This document shows positions 43,615 to 54,036 of a DNA stretch of 64,000 nt, piece after piece. The notes under the pieces were generated by a model. That model saw only the letters and a list, made by a program, of their open reading frames with translations. It had not been told where the DNA came from and did not search any database. Both the position numbers and the translations under genes were made by a program. This DNA comes from Semisulcospira habei (Eukaryota > Mollusca > Gastropoda > Semisulcospiridae), in the NCBI GenBank assembly GCA_036245525.1, contig BTPG01000003.1, forward strand, positions 163,359,196 to 163,423,195. The letters are read 5' to 3'. Positions within the stretch are counted from its first letter, which is position 1, and the number at the start of each line of letters is the position of its first letter.

Positions 43615-43803
43615 TTAACCCATTACATCCTGAGGATGATTCATTAACAATTTGCTAATCGTCATATTAAGCCTATTAAGGCCTGACGGCGCCAAGCTAA
43701 TCTGGCACTACCCTTGAATTATCATGGTCCATCCATCTCCTGCAACTGATACATAGTTCATAGGTGACACCCCCAAATTTTGGGAAAGCGGCCTAGGGGT
43801 TAA
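43615..43803. repeat. HP-9/HP-2 chimera
   Basis: The left half is HP-9 (TTAACCCATTACATCCTGAG). At CCTGACGGCGCCAAGC it switches to the HP-2 right half (TAATCTGGCACTACCC .. GGAAAGCGGCCTAGGGGTTAA). The switch is at the hairpin apex. Confidence 0.7.
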
Positions 43804-44034
43804 ATCATTAATGGGTTAATGTGACTACTACCTCGTTTTTATTTCCATCAGAGAGAGATAGATCGACATTGGCACAAGGTCCTCGCACCATCGTCAGCCT
43901 AGACAATATTTCAGAGAAATAATTAGCTTATACGCTTTTGACACAAAAGGAAAGCCGAAAGAATTAAGCCGGAACAAGAAGGAAAAAATGAATAAAACCA
44001 AAGGCGGTCGGGAAGGACGGATCGATGGACAGCC

Positions 44035-44108
44035 GAAAAATATGTTTAGGCCCACGTCAGCCGCAATGCTCTGCGGCCGTCGTGGGCCCGAGGACCTTTC
44101 CTTACTGG
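44035..44108. repeat. HP-5 palindrome, decayed
   Basis: GCCCACGTCAGCCGCAATGC / TGCGGCCGTCGTGGGCCCG then AGGACCTTTCCTTACTGGG. Confidence 0.6.
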
Positions 44109-44567
44109 GACCGCTGAGACGGAGACTGGCAGTCGCTCCAGACAGACATATACAGACAGATCCCTACTGACAGAAGCGGAACAGACATACAAATAAGACC
44201 AAATAAAACAAGCAGACAAAAATTCAAGCGCCCGCCGGGTTCCTCAGCTCTGTACAAGCCTAAAGCCGCCCGGCTGTTCAGTGGCCATGGCAAAAAACAA
44301 GCAAACCACGCTAATCCATCTGAGTTACCACGATCATGGTCAATCCATCTCGGCGCTTCAGTGTGCAGGCCGGCCCGGCCAGCCGTGTCGCCCAAATTCA
44401 GTCCCAAGGGCATTTTACTATTGAAGTGGGGATCGGCATCATATAACGCAGGGAGTGCCACTGGGGTATACATGCGTGCCAGTGTGTTTGGAAAGGTCAA
44501 CAGAAAGTTACGTATATCATTTGTGCGGTGCGTGGGTGCGGGGGCGAGGAAAAGTCACGTTTAGATA
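44109..44567. other. Non-coding stretch, nothing recognised
   Basis: GC-richer than its surroundings. It holds short open frames on both strands but no family similarity that I can see. Confidence 0.4.
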
Positions 44568-44638
44568 TGTTCGCTGGTCTGTGATTTTGGACCTTACGGC
44601 TGGAAGCCGTAAGGTCCAAAATCGCAGACAAGCACAGA
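44568..44638. repeat. HP-6 palindrome
   Basis: TGTTCGCTGGTCTGTGATTT .. AATCGCAGACAAGCACAG around TTGGACCTTACGGC TGGAAGCCGTAAGGTCCAA. Confidence 0.88.
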
Positions 44639-44739
44639 CATTTTTTATTCAAGTTATGCACCGCACGCACGCACACGGCGCAATACATAGTACACCCGCA
44701 CACGCCGCATAAATACCCACCCCTCTCCCCCCTCCACAA

Positions 44740-44755
44740 ACACACACACACACAC

Positions 44756-44788
<33 letters not shown>
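44740..44788. repeat. (CA)n microsatellite
   Basis: CA runs broken by CCCACCC. Confidence 0.9.
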
Positions 44789-45007
44789 GTCTCACACCGT
44801 CTGCAGGCGGGCTGACAACACGCACAATCAACGCACGCCGACGGGGCGAGACTCAGAAGTACTTTTCATACTGGCTTCCCTCCTGACCCCACCCTCTCGA
44901 ACACCCGACCCTACCTTCGCATCTCCCCCAGCCACTTCAGTCCATCTCCCCCCCCCCCTCCCCCTCTTTCGTCATTCCCTAACCCGGAGTCCATTTCCCA
45001 CCCCCAT

Positions 45008-45108
45008 CTGTGTGTGTCTTAGTGTGCGTGTGTGTGTGTGTGAGTGCGTCGGTGTGTCAGTGTGTGTGTGTGTGTGTGTGCGTGGGTGCATGCGTGCGTG
45101 TACTAGCG

Positions 45109-45150
<42 letters not shown>

Positions 45151-45152
45151 CG
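45008..45152. repeat. (GT)n-rich tract
   Basis: GT with GAGTGCG, CAGTG and CGTGGGTGCATGCG interruptions. Confidence 0.9.
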
Positions 45153-45555
45153 TGGGTTCGTGTTTGCGTGTCTGTGCATCTGCGTGTGAACGTGCGTTGG
45201 CATGTGTTTGCTGGTCTATAAATACCTCTATCTATACACAAGGTTTGTTTACTTGCAGAGGACAGCGGCTATGAACATACTCATTATATGCACACCTGTC
45301 GCAGTCTGGCCCGCCTTACCTGTTCCCAGTAAATCCTCCCACTTGCAAGCGCCAGGTGCGGGAAATAGATCGACGTGACGGCTGAGGGGTAGCGCCTCCA
45401 GAAAACTGCACTGAGCGGACCAGAAATAACTGTCTTGCTTGTGTGTGAGTCAGATAGATGTAAACATTACATATGTCGTTCCGATCTTTACAGGTGACCG
45501 TACCAGTCAAATTTCGCCTGCAGTCGAGCAGTATACGTCGCGAAAGGGCTGAGAA

Positions 45556-45774
45556 TTAATTCCGTCACTGCTAGTGGACGTAGATTATGTTTCTCAAGTC
45601 TACGTTAATTCAGCGCCAAAGACGCTCAGACGTCCAAGGAAAGTGGACACAAAGTGGTGCCAGCAAGAGCCATAATTATATCCTCATGAGTCCCCGCAAT
45701 TGCGGGGTCTCATGAAAATCTATGTCTCTTGCAGCTGAACCGTTCTGACGTTTCCTCGGCAATCACCAGGTTAA
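45556..45774. repeat. HP-1 palindromic MITE, full length
   Basis: TTAATTCCGTCACTGCTAGT .. TCGGCAATCACCAGGTTAA. The core has an extra AATTA in the left stem (AGCCATAATTATATCCTC), which bulges the hairpin. Confidence 0.85.
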
Positions 45775-45939
45775 GGACTTGGCCACAGAAAACTTTGCTG
45801 ACAAATTCAGATGTACGATACACATATAGCTGAAAATCACGAAACGCAGGCATGATTCGTGCCGTCATAAACCTACGTAGGTACATGTAAAGTATACTGT
45901 AGATAGGCTCAAGGCCCAATCTTCCTCCCACGACCGCGC

Positions 45940-45970
45940 CTCCCCCCTCCCCCCCCCCCCCCCCCACCGC
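45940..45970. repeat. Poly-C run
   Basis: C-rich low complexity. Confidence 0.85.
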
Positions 45971-46017
45971 AACAACCATCCACTCCGCCCCCACCACCCT
46001 CTATTCCCCATAACTGA

Positions 46018-46217
46018 TTAACTCATTCAGCCCGACGCAAGTGTTTCCCAAATTTTGGAGGCGTCATCTAACGACTATGCACCTGTTGAAGGAGATAATT
46101 AAAGGGTAGTGCCAGATTAGCTTGGCGTCCACAGGCCCCAAGCTAATCTGGCACTACCCTTGAATTATCATGGTCGACCCATCTCCTGCTGTAATGTGTC
46201 AGGTCTCAATGGGTTAA
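46018..46217. repeat. HP-2 palindromic MITE, full length, opposite orientation
   Basis: TTAACTCATTCAGCCCGACG .. TCAGGTCTCAATGGGTTAA. The left half carries the GGAGGCGTCATCTAACGAC flank that is on the right in other copies. The stem is AAAGGGTAGTGCCAGATTAG/CTAATCTGGCACTACCCTT. Confidence 0.88.
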
Positions 46218-46282
46218 ACGCCTACACAGCGACTGTTTGAGAATAGAAACAGCACACATCACAGTATACCATCTGAGAGATT

Positions 46283-46353
46283 GGTGCGTGCCGGTCTGTG
46301 ATTTTGAACCTTACGGCGCTTCGCCGTAAAGTCCAGAATCATAGACCAGCACA
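46283..46353. repeat. HP-6 palindrome
   Basis: GGTGCGTGCCGGTCTGTGAT .. ATCATAGACCAGCACACT around TTACGGCGCTTCGCCGTAA. Confidence 0.85.
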
Positions 46354-46804
46354 CTTGTTTATGATTTGTATTCATGTATGAAGATGATTTATATGATAAA
46401 GTACAAACTTCAGTTTCATTGCAGATGTTTCGCTATTGATGCCCTAGACACAACTTTAATTAATAATTATATATGAGCGACATTTTCAGAACGCAATTAA
46501 CTTTAAGAAAAAAACAACTTCTTAAACACACTTTGTTACATAATATATTTTTAAGTTTGAAATTAATCAATAGACTTTTATTCAAATAAACAACAACATC
46601 AACAAATGCCCTACTAATGATAATAATTTATTATGTCCTCATGGTTGTTTTTGATAACGTGACACTTTTAGATTTTCAATGCTGCTTTTGAGAGAGCATT
46701 TTGTCTTATAAGCCCACTCATTTCCTGCAAAAGAATGTGCGTGCTGACTTTCTTTTTCCTTTAAGAAAGAAAAAGAAAACTGGATGTTCTTCTGTAGTAC
46801 CTAC

Positions 46805-46868
46805 CCGATGCGCAAAAGGGCATCGGGCCAACGTCGGCCAACATCGGCCCGATGGCCTTTTGCGCATT
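46805..46868. repeat. HP-5 palindrome
   Basis: CCGATGCGCAAAAGGGCATC / GATGGCCTTTTGCGCATTG with CGGGCCAACGTCGGCCAACA at the apex. Confidence 0.85.
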
Positions 46869-46996
46869 GAGATCTTACTCTTTAAAAGCGCTACACAATT
46901 CAGTTTACCCGTAATAGGCGGTGGAGGCCGACATCACCATTTCAAATTTCGAATTTCAAAATAATGTCTGTCAACCTCCGCCTGTCCGCAGTTTTA

Positions 46997-47218
46997 TTAA
47001 CCCATTGGCTGCCGAGAAAAACTGAACACCACTCAACTGCAAGAGTTATAGATCCTCACGAGCCCCTACAGTTGCGGGGGCTCATGAGGATCTATGCCTC
47101 TTGCTGACACCGCTTTGTGTGCACGTTGCATTTGAGTGCTGCGATCTTTTGACGTTGCGTTTGCATTGATTTCAAAAATACAAGTCAAAAACACAGTCCG
47201 CGTGCACTGGCGGTGACG
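46997..47218. repeat. HP-1 palindromic MITE, full length
   Basis: TTAACCCATTGGCTGCCGAG .. GCGTGCACTGGCGGTGA with core TGCAAGAGTTATAGATCCTC .. GAGGATCTATGCCTCTTGC, apex CCCCTACAGTTGCGGGGG. Confidence 0.87.
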
Positions 47219-47305
47219 ACTAGTGTTTCAGCAAAGCACATCGTACCAGTTGGCGGCAAGAGAGTGGAGAGAAAAACAAGACGAGTGCGTGGGTTTTCAT
47301 TTAGC

Positions 47306-47520
47306 TTAACTCATTCTACCCCAGACACACCACAGCAAGATATGGATCGACCATGATAGTTCAAGGGTGATGCCAGAATAGCTTGGCGCCTATGGGCGCC
47401 AAGCTATTCTGGCATCACCCTTGAACTATCATGGTCGATCTGTGTCCTTGCACTGCAAAGCAGTCTTCAGAGGACAACGGCAAAATTTGGGGATTTCGGT
47501 GTTGGCGTAGATTGAGTTAA
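47306..47520. repeat. HP-3 palindromic MITE, full length, opposite orientation
   Basis: TTAACTCATTCTACCCCAGA .. GGTGTTGGCGTAGATTGAGTTAA with the stem TTCAAGGGTGATGCCAGAAT/ATTCTGGCATCACCCTTGAA. The long flank with GGACAACGGCAAAATTTGGG is on the right. Confidence 0.88.
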
Positions 47521-47676
47521 AGTAATGGATACGTTTCGCTGACGCAGCTGACCTTGCCCGCAGGATGATTGTGTAAAATAAGCAATCGTGGCGCTGGGAC
47601 ACAAACACATTCAGTGATTAGCGCACCATTCCCTGCAGCACTGTACGTACGCTGTACCGCGTACACGTTTGTTTCA

Positions 47677-47848
47677 TTCAACGTCCACTGAGATTGACAA
47701 GCCAACACCGTCCAAGAAAAATGGATACAAATTGGTCTCAGCAAGAGACATAGATCATAAGCCCGCCGCAGTCGCAGGGAGCTCATGAGGATCTATGTGT
47801 CTTGCAGTTGGATCGTGTTCACTTTTTTCTCGGCAGTGAAGGGGTTAA
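47677..47848. repeat. HP-1 MITE
   Basis: AACGTCCACTGAGATTGACA .. TCTCGGCAGTGAAGGGGTTAA. The core has lost part of its left stem (AGACATAGATCATAAGCCCG). Confidence 0.8.
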
Positions 47849-48053
47849 AAACACAATGAGAAACAGCTTTTTAAAAAAAAAAAACAACTTCTGGAGACAA
47901 ATAAAAAATTACAAACACTATAAACACATTCTCGGCTCGCACGCACGCACACGCGCAGAGCGACACACGCGTTTAAATCATGCGTGTTCAAATTCCATCC
48001 AATTAAAACACCGTTGAAAATGCTGCTGTCCACGCGTTAGATACATGTTGACT

Positions 48054-48178
48054 TTAACCCACTGAGCCCCGACGCCTTACGGCGCCAAGCTAATCTGGCA
48101 CTACCCTTGAATTATTATGGTCATTCCATCTCCTGCAGCTGGTACATAGTAACACAAAATTTGGAAATGTTACGTGTG
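48054..48178. repeat. HP-2 right half with a left TTAA end
   Basis: TTAACCCACTGAGCCCCGAC joins directly to GCCTTACGGCGCCAAGCTAA. The left stem arm is deleted from the apex. Confidence 0.75.
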
Positions 48179-48269
48179 TCCGCTTATATGGTTTGTGAAA
48201 AGGAGGATACAAAAATCTACGTAGAGGCAAAACAACATTGAAAATCCGTTGTTTTGTATCAGTTTTTTT

Positions 48270-48292
48270 TTTTTTTGTGTGTGTGGCAGTTA
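48270..48292. repeat. Poly-T/(GT) run
   Basis: A short T run then GTGTGTG. Confidence 0.7.
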
Positions 48293-48378
48293 AAGACCGC
48301 CCTGCAGCAGATTGCTGATGTTTTGAACTTGGGTGCACTTTGTGTTCTCTCGTTTTTAGCTCTGCAGCTTGCGTGAAG

Positions 48379-48477
48379 TTAACCCTCTGGCTGTTGATAT
48401 CCGCCTTTTTTCGAGGTGATTCACCTCAGTGAAGGAATCACCTCCTCAAAAAGCAGTATGGACAGCCAAAGGGTTAA
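48379..48477. repeat. HP-4 palindromic MITE, TTAA-bounded, variant stem
   Basis: TTAACCCTCTGGCTGTTGAT .. GTATGGACAGCCAAAGGGTTAA. The inner stem is TTTTTTCGAGGTGATTCACC/GAATCACCTCCTCAAAAAGC in place of CGCGATGATTCC, and both arms changed together. Confidence 0.85.
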
Positions 48478-48640
48478 ATGCATTAACTAACTCAATCATA
48501 GGTACTGTTATGTCTTCATAACATATCTCTTTCCATACCGATTCTAATCGACAGACAGCCCGGGGGCAATGTACCTATAGACTATGCTTCAACCTAGATG
48601 CCTGATGTCCACCTACAATCTGCTGCAACCGATGCCTGCA

Positions 48641-48711
48641 AAGCAAGAGGAACAGACTCTCATGAGCCCCTGCGAACGCAAAGGCTCATGAGAATCTATT
48701 CCTCTTGCTGA
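48641..48711. repeat. HP-1 palindrome
   Basis: AAGCAAGAGGAACAGACTCT .. AGAATCTATTCCTCTTGC, apex CCCCTGCGAACGCAAAGGC. Confidence 0.82.
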
Positions 48712-48859
48712 TGGTGCAGCCAGCTCACCAGGATCTATGCCAGATGGCCGTCTGGATCTAGACAGCCGTGCAAACATGCGTGGGTGACGAGTCATCTGAA
48801 AATGGCTCTGGTCTAAGGCACGTACGTGTCACGCTGCCTGCCTGGGCGGGAAAGTCACC

Positions 48860-48908
48860 GGGCAGACCGCAGGCCAACGTCAACCCGATGGCCTTCTGCT
48901 TACTGGGC
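48860..48908. repeat. HP-5 right half, decayed
   Basis: CAGGCCAACGTCAACCCGAT + GGCCTTCTGCTTACTGGGC. Confidence 0.55.
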
Positions 48909-49432
48909 AGGTACTACGTCAAGACACCGGCGCCCACCCACTAAACAGATGGTCTGTGGTCCTACTACTCCCGTTATTCGATTTTGACAAACAAACAGCT
49001 GTGCTGTTGTGGCCAATGTCACTCTCACCCACATAGAATAGCTGCAACCTGAGGAGGGAGATGGAAAAAAATCTCTGTCAGCAAGATTCGAAGATTCTCA
49101 TGAGCACGGCCTTATCCTCGGCGACCCCCGCCCCCTTACCCCTTCCATCCCTTTTCCGAAAATATCCCGCCAACGCACTTTTTAATTTGTTTTTTCCTAA
49201 AATCGAACTCAGAAAAAAACACACAACCCCCCCCCCCCCCCTCTGAAACATGCATGATCACAAGCGGTAAACACCATGTCAGCATCTACGTAAAACAATA
49301 GGTCATCGGGCCGCGACCAGGTGCAGACTGGGATCGACTTCTATTGCTCACTGACGTAGGCATTTTCGTCAGTCAGCGTCGCCCACGACCAAAGACCTTC
49401 ACTGTGCTTAACACCTGGTACACCAGACTGAG

Positions 49433-49650
49433 TTAACCCATTTAACCCCACGGCCGCATTTCCCAAATGTTGGAGGCGTCACCTATAACGACTATGTGTA
49501 CCAGTCGATGGGGATGACTCGACCTTGATAATTCAAGGGTATTGCCAGATTAGCTTGGCGACTTTAGGCGCCAAGCTAATCTGGCATTACCCTTGAATTA
49601 TCATGGTCGATTCATCTGCTACTGTAGTGCGTCGGGGCTAAATGGGTTAA
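49433..49650. repeat. HP-2 palindromic MITE, full length, opposite orientation
   Basis: TTAACCCATTTAACCCCACG .. GGGGCTAAATGGGTTAA with stem ATAATTCAAGGGTATTGCCA/TGGCATTACCCTTGAATTAT. GGTATTGCC/GGCATTACC is not Watson-Crick matched (GT..), whereas the outer parts are. Confidence 0.88.
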
Positions 49651-49736
49651 CTTACTACGTGGGAGGGTATTTTTGATGTCGCTTTTAAATGAGATGGACA
49701 GATGCTACAATCTGTCGTGGTACGCAATACATACGA

Positions 49737-49845
49737 CGTGGGTCAGGCATGACTGAGGGGTCAAGGGTAGTGCTGATTACCTCGCCGACTACAGAGGCGC
49801 CGAGCTAATCAGGCACTACCCTTGACGCACCAAAGTTGAAACATT
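49737..49845. repeat. HP-2-like hairpin without TTAA ends
   Basis: GGTCAAGGGTAGTGCTGATT .. AATCAGGCACTACCCTTGAC around CGACTACAGAGGCGCCG. AGTGCTGATTA/TAATCAGGCACT replaces AGTGCCAGATTA. Decayed relatives are at 51015-51130 and 51710-51810. Confidence 0.7.
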
Positions 49846-49910
49846 ACTGATGACGCTTGAAGCTCAGAACCATATAGTGCTATTCAAAGTCGCCGGGCTT
49901 GCGTGCGAGG

Positions 49911-50065
49911 AGCTGGGTGGCTCGATGGTAGAGCGTGCAACTCTCGTCCGAAAGGTCGCGGGTTCGAATCTAGCTAGGGTCAACATTTGTTCTGACCCTA
50001 TTAGGTGCCCCGCCTCTGAAATCACCTTCGTGGTGGAAAAAGGACGTTTAAGCCCTACACGTTTT
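49911..50065 (+). mobile_element. tRNA-headed SINE
   Basis: The box A-like TGGCTCGATGGT (49918) and box B-like GGTTCGAATCT (49961) have normal spacing. They are followed by GCCTCTGAAATCACCTTCGT + GGTGGAAAAAGGACGTTTAA. Poor acceptor pairing and the downstream body argue for a SINE rather than a tRNA gene. Confidence 0.8.
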
Positions 50066-50084
50066 GATTGCTTACCCAGTTCCC

Positions 50085-50230
50085 GGCCACTGGACGCATA
50101 TTTTATCATAGAAATCTTTCTTCGATCTACACCCAGAAGCCACAACCGCCCAAGGAACATGGCTACAATGTATGTATAATCTGTGTCCCTTGCATGTGGG
50201 TACCTCTTGCTGTTCAGGATTGGATTCTGT
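50085..50230. repeat. HP-1 MITE, hairpin mostly lost
   Basis: The outer left arm (GGCCACTGGACGCATATTTT, ACACCCAGAAGCCACAACCG + CCCAAGGAACATGG) runs to ATCTGTGTCCCTTGCATG. Confidence 0.6.
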
Positions 50231-50359
50231 TTTCTTGCGGCACTCATGTCTCCTAGATAACGGGGTTTCAATATCGTCAAGCCGCATCTAGGTCGTTTCT
50301 ATACCTTGCTTTTTCACAATCCATATGTGTAGACTCACGTAGGAGAGGCCCACTGCCCC

Positions 50360-50425
50360 TTGTGTGTAAAAGGGTTGGGTGGGGGGTGGGGGTTGGGGTG
50401 GGGGTGGGTGGGGTGGATACTCTCC
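50360..50425. repeat. G-rich low-complexity run
   Basis: GGGTTGGGGTGGGGGTGGG type. Confidence 0.8.
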
Positions 50426-50708
50426 TGCTTAGCAACGGGGAAGAAGAGCAGACAAGTCTGTCATTTGGCAGTCACCTTTTTGGTCTGGATTATTTGTCAT
50501 TTTATTCAAATTTGGTACTTATGCAAAAGTTTCAGTTATTCGTATCCTGCAGCATTGTTGTATGACCCCCCTCCCATCCCACTCCCCTCTCCACCCTGCC
50601 CCCCCCCCTGCCCCCACCCACAAAAACAACAACAACAACAACAACAACAAATTATGAAGGAGATGTTGTGAGCCCTCGACACATGTTCTTATCTGGAGAA
50701 GATCGCTT

Positions 50709-50815
50709 TAATCCCTTAACTACTGGGACAAAGCGAACGCTACCCACAACCCTCGTGAGCCCCCGCAGTCGCGGGGGCTCATGAGGATTTATGTCTCTTT
50801 GTCTCTTGTTAGTCC
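50709..50815. repeat. HP-1 palindrome with shortened left stem
   Basis: TTAATCCCTTAACTACTGGG .. ACAACCCTCGTGAGCCCCCG / CGGGGGCTCATGAGGATTTA then TGTCTCTTTGTCTCTTG. Confidence 0.75.
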
Positions 50816-50941
50816 TATGTACTTTATGCATTTTTTGTTCCTCACAAGGGTTACATTTCAGATGACGTGTCCTAACTTTGTCTGATTTCTAGGTTCAAAG
50901 GCCTGTTCTTGATAACCATGCAGACACAGACATTTCACCAT

Positions 50942-51019
50942 TGAACCCTTTGACTCCCAGCACGAAACGACTTTCGTTCTAAAAAATGGAAATCATGTAG
51001 TTCTGGGAACTAAAGAGTT
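50942..51019. repeat. HP-15 hairpin
   Basis: TTGAACCCTTTGACTCCCAG .. GTTCTGGGAACTAAAGAGTTA with AACGACTTTCGTTC inside. A partial copy is at 60562. Confidence 0.6.
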
Positions 51020-51130
51020 AGCTTGTCAACGGTGGTGGCGGAGTAGGGCTTAGGGTTCCTGAAGAGGTGCCGAGCCAATCGAGGACTACCCTTGATCTAT
51101 CATGGTTGAAACATCTGTAACTACTGACGA
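51015..51130. repeat. Decayed relative of the hairpin at 49737
   Basis: AGAGGTGCCGAGCCAATCGA + GGACTACCCTTGATCTATCA + TGGTTGAAACATC. The left arm has diverged. Confidence 0.5.
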
Positions 51131-51220
51131 TTGAAGTAAAATCAGTTATGTTTATTTTTAGTGGCCGCAACTGGCTTGTCCAACTTCTAGGTGCATCGAT
51201 ATGTTGTCGATAATCAGGGC

Positions 51221-51334
51221 TCAGTTGCATGAGTGAGCTTAATTCCTGCGCAAGCCACTAAGCAAGATGCTCCGCTGTAGCGGAACACCTTGCTTAGTGG
51301 CTTGCGCAGGATTGAAATTCATTGATGCAGCTGA
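51221..51334. repeat. HP-10 palindrome, long apex
   Basis: TCAGTTGCATGAGTGAGCTT .. GAAATTCATTGATGCAGCTGA with TGCGCAAGCCACTAAGCAAG / CTTGCTTAGTGGCTTGCGCA. GCGCAAGCCAC/GTGGCTTGCGC differs from the GCGCCAGTCAC copy on both arms. Confidence 0.88.
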
Positions 51335-51400
51335 GGCCAGATGTTTTAAATTCATGCTGACAAGCCTTTTAAAAGAGGGGCGGGGGAAAGGCTTAGGGAG

Positions 51401-51708
51401 AGACCGAAATAGCTCAGGCGGTTAAACGTCGGAGCAGGAGAGCGAAATAATCGCCGGGTCGTGGGTTCGAATCCCGTCCCGGCCCCAGTAGCTGGACTCA
51501 CAATCCAAGAGGAAAAACGGATTTGTTCAATCGCATGTCCGTTGAAAGGTCCTGGTAAATCAAAGTGGCACAGTTGGAGTGCGCCTGAGTTGATCAGTGT
51601 TCAGGTCGTACTCCATAGGCAATAGATTTACCTGTCCCCCATAACCCGCCCGTCAGGGCCGTCCGTGATCACCTCGGTGCTGTGGACGTTAAACCCCGAA
51701 CTAACCAG
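51401..51708 (+). mobile_element. SINE with tRNA-like head, most complete copy
   Basis: Box A TAGCTCAGGCGG (51410-51421) and box B GGTTCGAATCC (51464-51474) are followed by CGTCCCGGCCCC. The body AAAACGGATTTGTTCAATCG .. GTTAAACCCCGAACTAACCA is shared with 22430 and 9320. The head cannot fold a proper acceptor stem, so it is not called a tRNA gene. Confidence 0.85.
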
Positions 51709-51709
51709 G

Positions 51710-51810
51710 CTTAGGGAGATAGATTGGTGCGTCTGAAAAGGTGACGAGCAGATTTGGCGCGACTCTTGACCTATCAAAGTTGAAACATCAATAGCTGCTC
51801 GTGCTTGAAC
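51710..51810. repeat. Decayed relative of the hairpin at 49737
   Basis: GCGCGACTCTTGACCTATCA + AAGTTGAAACATCAATAGCT. It follows the SINE directly. Confidence 0.45.
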
Positions 51811-52002
51811 TAAAATAATGTTTCTTTTATTTTCATAGGTCGTGTCCTAACTTTGTAAAGTTTCTAGGTCCATAGATCTGTTCTTGATAGTTAGATATTT
51901 TAAAATTTTTATTATTGAAACCTAGCTGCATCAAAGTACACAGCTGAGTGCGACAGGCGTAATTATGGGAAATTTTGCAAAAAGTAATGACGATGATGAT
52001 GA

Positions 52003-52007
52003 TGATG

Positions 52008-52054
<47 letters not shown>

Positions 52055-52110
52055 TAGCAGCAATACCGCCTATTATATAGGCGCTTTCTCCAATTTTATT
52101 AATCGGATCA
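52003..52110 (-). mobile_element. LINE/SINE 3' tail with (GAT)n(AAT)n
   Basis: (GAT)n(AAT)n precede ACCGCCTATTATATAGGCGC + TTTCTCC, the reverse of a GCGCC..ATAATAGGCGG..(TTA)n tail. Confidence 0.65.
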
Positions 52111-52208
52111 AAGCACCACAGAGAGAACCCAACAGAAAACAAGTGAAATAAATAAACAAACTGTTTTGTTCGGGTTTTTTTAGGGGTAACCTTTTTCTCA
52201 GTATGATT

Positions 52209-52283
<75 letters not shown>
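52209..52283. repeat. (GT)n microsatellite
   Basis: A pure GT run. Confidence 0.95.
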
Positions 52284-52284
<1 letters not shown>

Positions 52285-52621
52285 TGTATTACGTGCAAGT
52301 ATGTATGTGCGTGCGTGCTTGGGCGTAGGTCTGTGTGCGTACGGTTTGCTGACGTGCTTAAAGGTAAGTGGAAATTATGATTCAATCTGTCGCGTGTGTT
52401 ACCTCATGCGTAATATGCTCGTCATGGATCAGCGGAAGCGCGTGAAATTTTTCCAACGCCGACGTGCGGCGCGTGTAGCCATTGTGTTAATGGTTGCGTG
52501 ATTATGCACAAGGTACGGCAGATTATTTTCGTGACACAGACGTCAGCCGGCTTGGAGCTGCAAAACAAGGCAAGCTGGCGCAATATTCGCACAGACCCGC
52601 GTCCACAAATCTTACCCCAGT

Positions 52622-52718
52622 AAGTAAAAGGTTATCGGGGCCGACCTCGGCCGTAGTTGGCCCGCGCACGTCCGTGCGCTGGCCAACTGCGGCCGACATC
52701 GGCCCGATAAGCTTTTGT
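52622..52718. repeat. HP-5 palindrome
   Basis: AAGTAAAAGGTTATCGGGGC .. GCCCGATAAGCTTTTGTATT with TCGGCCGTAGTTGGCCCGCG / CGCTGGCCAACTGCGGCCGA. Confidence 0.85.
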
Positions 52719-52980
52719 ATTGTATTAGGATTGTAATAACTATTGCATATCTGTTAGTTTAAAGGCCCAATAATATGTGCTCCCACTGTAGCGCTCTTGG
52801 TTTAACCTTAATGCACTGTGTGCAACTTTAAAGTACTATGTCCATTACCTTCGGACAAAGAAAATAAAAATGAGGTAAAAAATGTTTGAGCGTTGTCCAT
52901 ATCTGAAAAAATAATGAAGTAATTATTTAGAAACCTTTAAAAAAGCAGAATCCAGACCCCCAAAAATGTAACTGCAGCGA

Positions 52981-53135
52981 GATACAAATTCCCAACAAGA
53001 AAAACAAACAAACAAACAAACAAAAAACAACAACAAACAAACAACCAAAACAACAACAACAACTCTTAGAAAAGTCAAGTACAACACAGTTTTTTAAAAT
53101 AATGTGTTACACCTGTCCGTTCTAAGTGAGTTTCC
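52981..53135. repeat. (AAAC)n run and a fold-back of a Penelope-type tail
   Basis: CTTAGAAAAGTCAAGTACAA + CACAG and CTGTCCGTTCTAAGTGAG + TTTCC face each other around TTTTTTAAAATAATGTGTTA. They echo the TTAGAAAAGACGGGTACAAC tail at 17870 and its inverse. Confidence 0.45.
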
Positions 53136-53244
53136 TTTTTTTAAAATTTCTCTGAAAAAAGTGATGGTAGGCTTAATTCAGATCTTGGTGTAAGCAAAGT
53201 TTGCTTCGTTTTTTTCTTTTGTTTTGCTTCGGATTTCTTTAGGG

Positions 53245-53332
53245 GCAGGGGGGGGGGGGGGAGAGGGGGGGGGGGAGAGAGGGGGAGGGGGGGATTAGGG
53301 GGGTCAGGGGGGGGGGGTCAGGAGGGAGAGAG
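53245..53332. repeat. G-rich low-complexity run
   Basis: Long G runs with A interruptions. Confidence 0.85.
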
Positions 53333-53524
53333 GTTTGTTTGGTTGTTTTATTTTTGTATTTTGTTTGTTTTGTTTAGTTCTTTGTCTTTCAAAGCTGGCA
53401 TTTAGTCTTTAATCGTTCTTCGCGGGTTAATCTTTCTTCGTTAATCGTTCTTTATCATCACTCACTGTCAGCATTAAGCCCTCTCAGTTGTGTTTTCGCG
53501 TCTCGTTCTTTGGTGTCTCGACGT

Positions 53525-53581
53525 TTTCAAGCGCTTAGAGCCAGTGTGACAAATGCTGGGTTACAGCGCTATATAAAATAA

Positions 53582-53642
<61 letters not shown>
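53525..53642 (+). mobile_element. LINE/SINE 3' tail with (TTA)n
   Basis: CAAGCGCTTAGAGCCAGTGT .. CAGCGCTATATAAAATAATG then (TTA)n. It is the same tail type as 3215-3306. Confidence 0.8.
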
Positions 53643-53644
<2 letters not shown>

Positions 53645-53811
53645 GTTGTTTCTTTGCTTTTAACCATCGAAGTTGTTTGGTTGCTTGTAACCATCGCAGT
53701 CGAGCAGTGGGACGCGAAATAGTAATCCGCACCTTAATTTTGACTCTATATTCTCTCTGTCGCAATCACACAGTCTATATTAATGTGTACGCAATTGATA
53801 GTGTTGTTCCA

Positions 53812-53891
53812 TTAACACATTCGAGACGTGCAGCATCCGGATACGCGGCTAAAGCCGCGCATCCGGATGTGGCACGTCTCGAATGTGTTAA
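53812..53891. repeat. HP-8 palindromic MITE, 80 bp, nearly perfect
   Basis: TTAACACATTCGAGACGTGC/GGCACGTCTCGAATGTGTTAA and AGCATCCGGATACGCGGC TAAA GCCGCGCATCCGGATGT. Confidence 0.92.
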
Positions 53892-53966
53892 GGCAAACAT
53901 ACTCATCCACCTCCAATTCCAAAGTTGATTTTAACTGGCTGATGAAACAAAATGATTGAGCTGGAA

Positions 53967-54036
53967 ATATACGTTGGTGAATTTGGACCTTTACGGCATA
54001 TAGCCATAAAATCCAACATGACAGACCAGCACACAC
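53967..54036. repeat. HP-6 palindrome
   Basis: TACGTTGGTGAATTTGGACC / AATCCAACATGACAGACCAGC with TTTACGGCATATAGCCATAAA. The left arm has lost CTGT. Confidence 0.75.

Noticed and set aside
49911..49985. A second tRNA gene.
   Set aside because: It has box A and box B but no acceptor pairing, and typical SINE sequence follows.
51403..51485. A tRNA gene, from box A TAGCTCAGGCGG and box B GGTTCGAATCC.
   Set aside because: The acceptor stem does not pair and the segment runs into a body shared with two other SINE copies.
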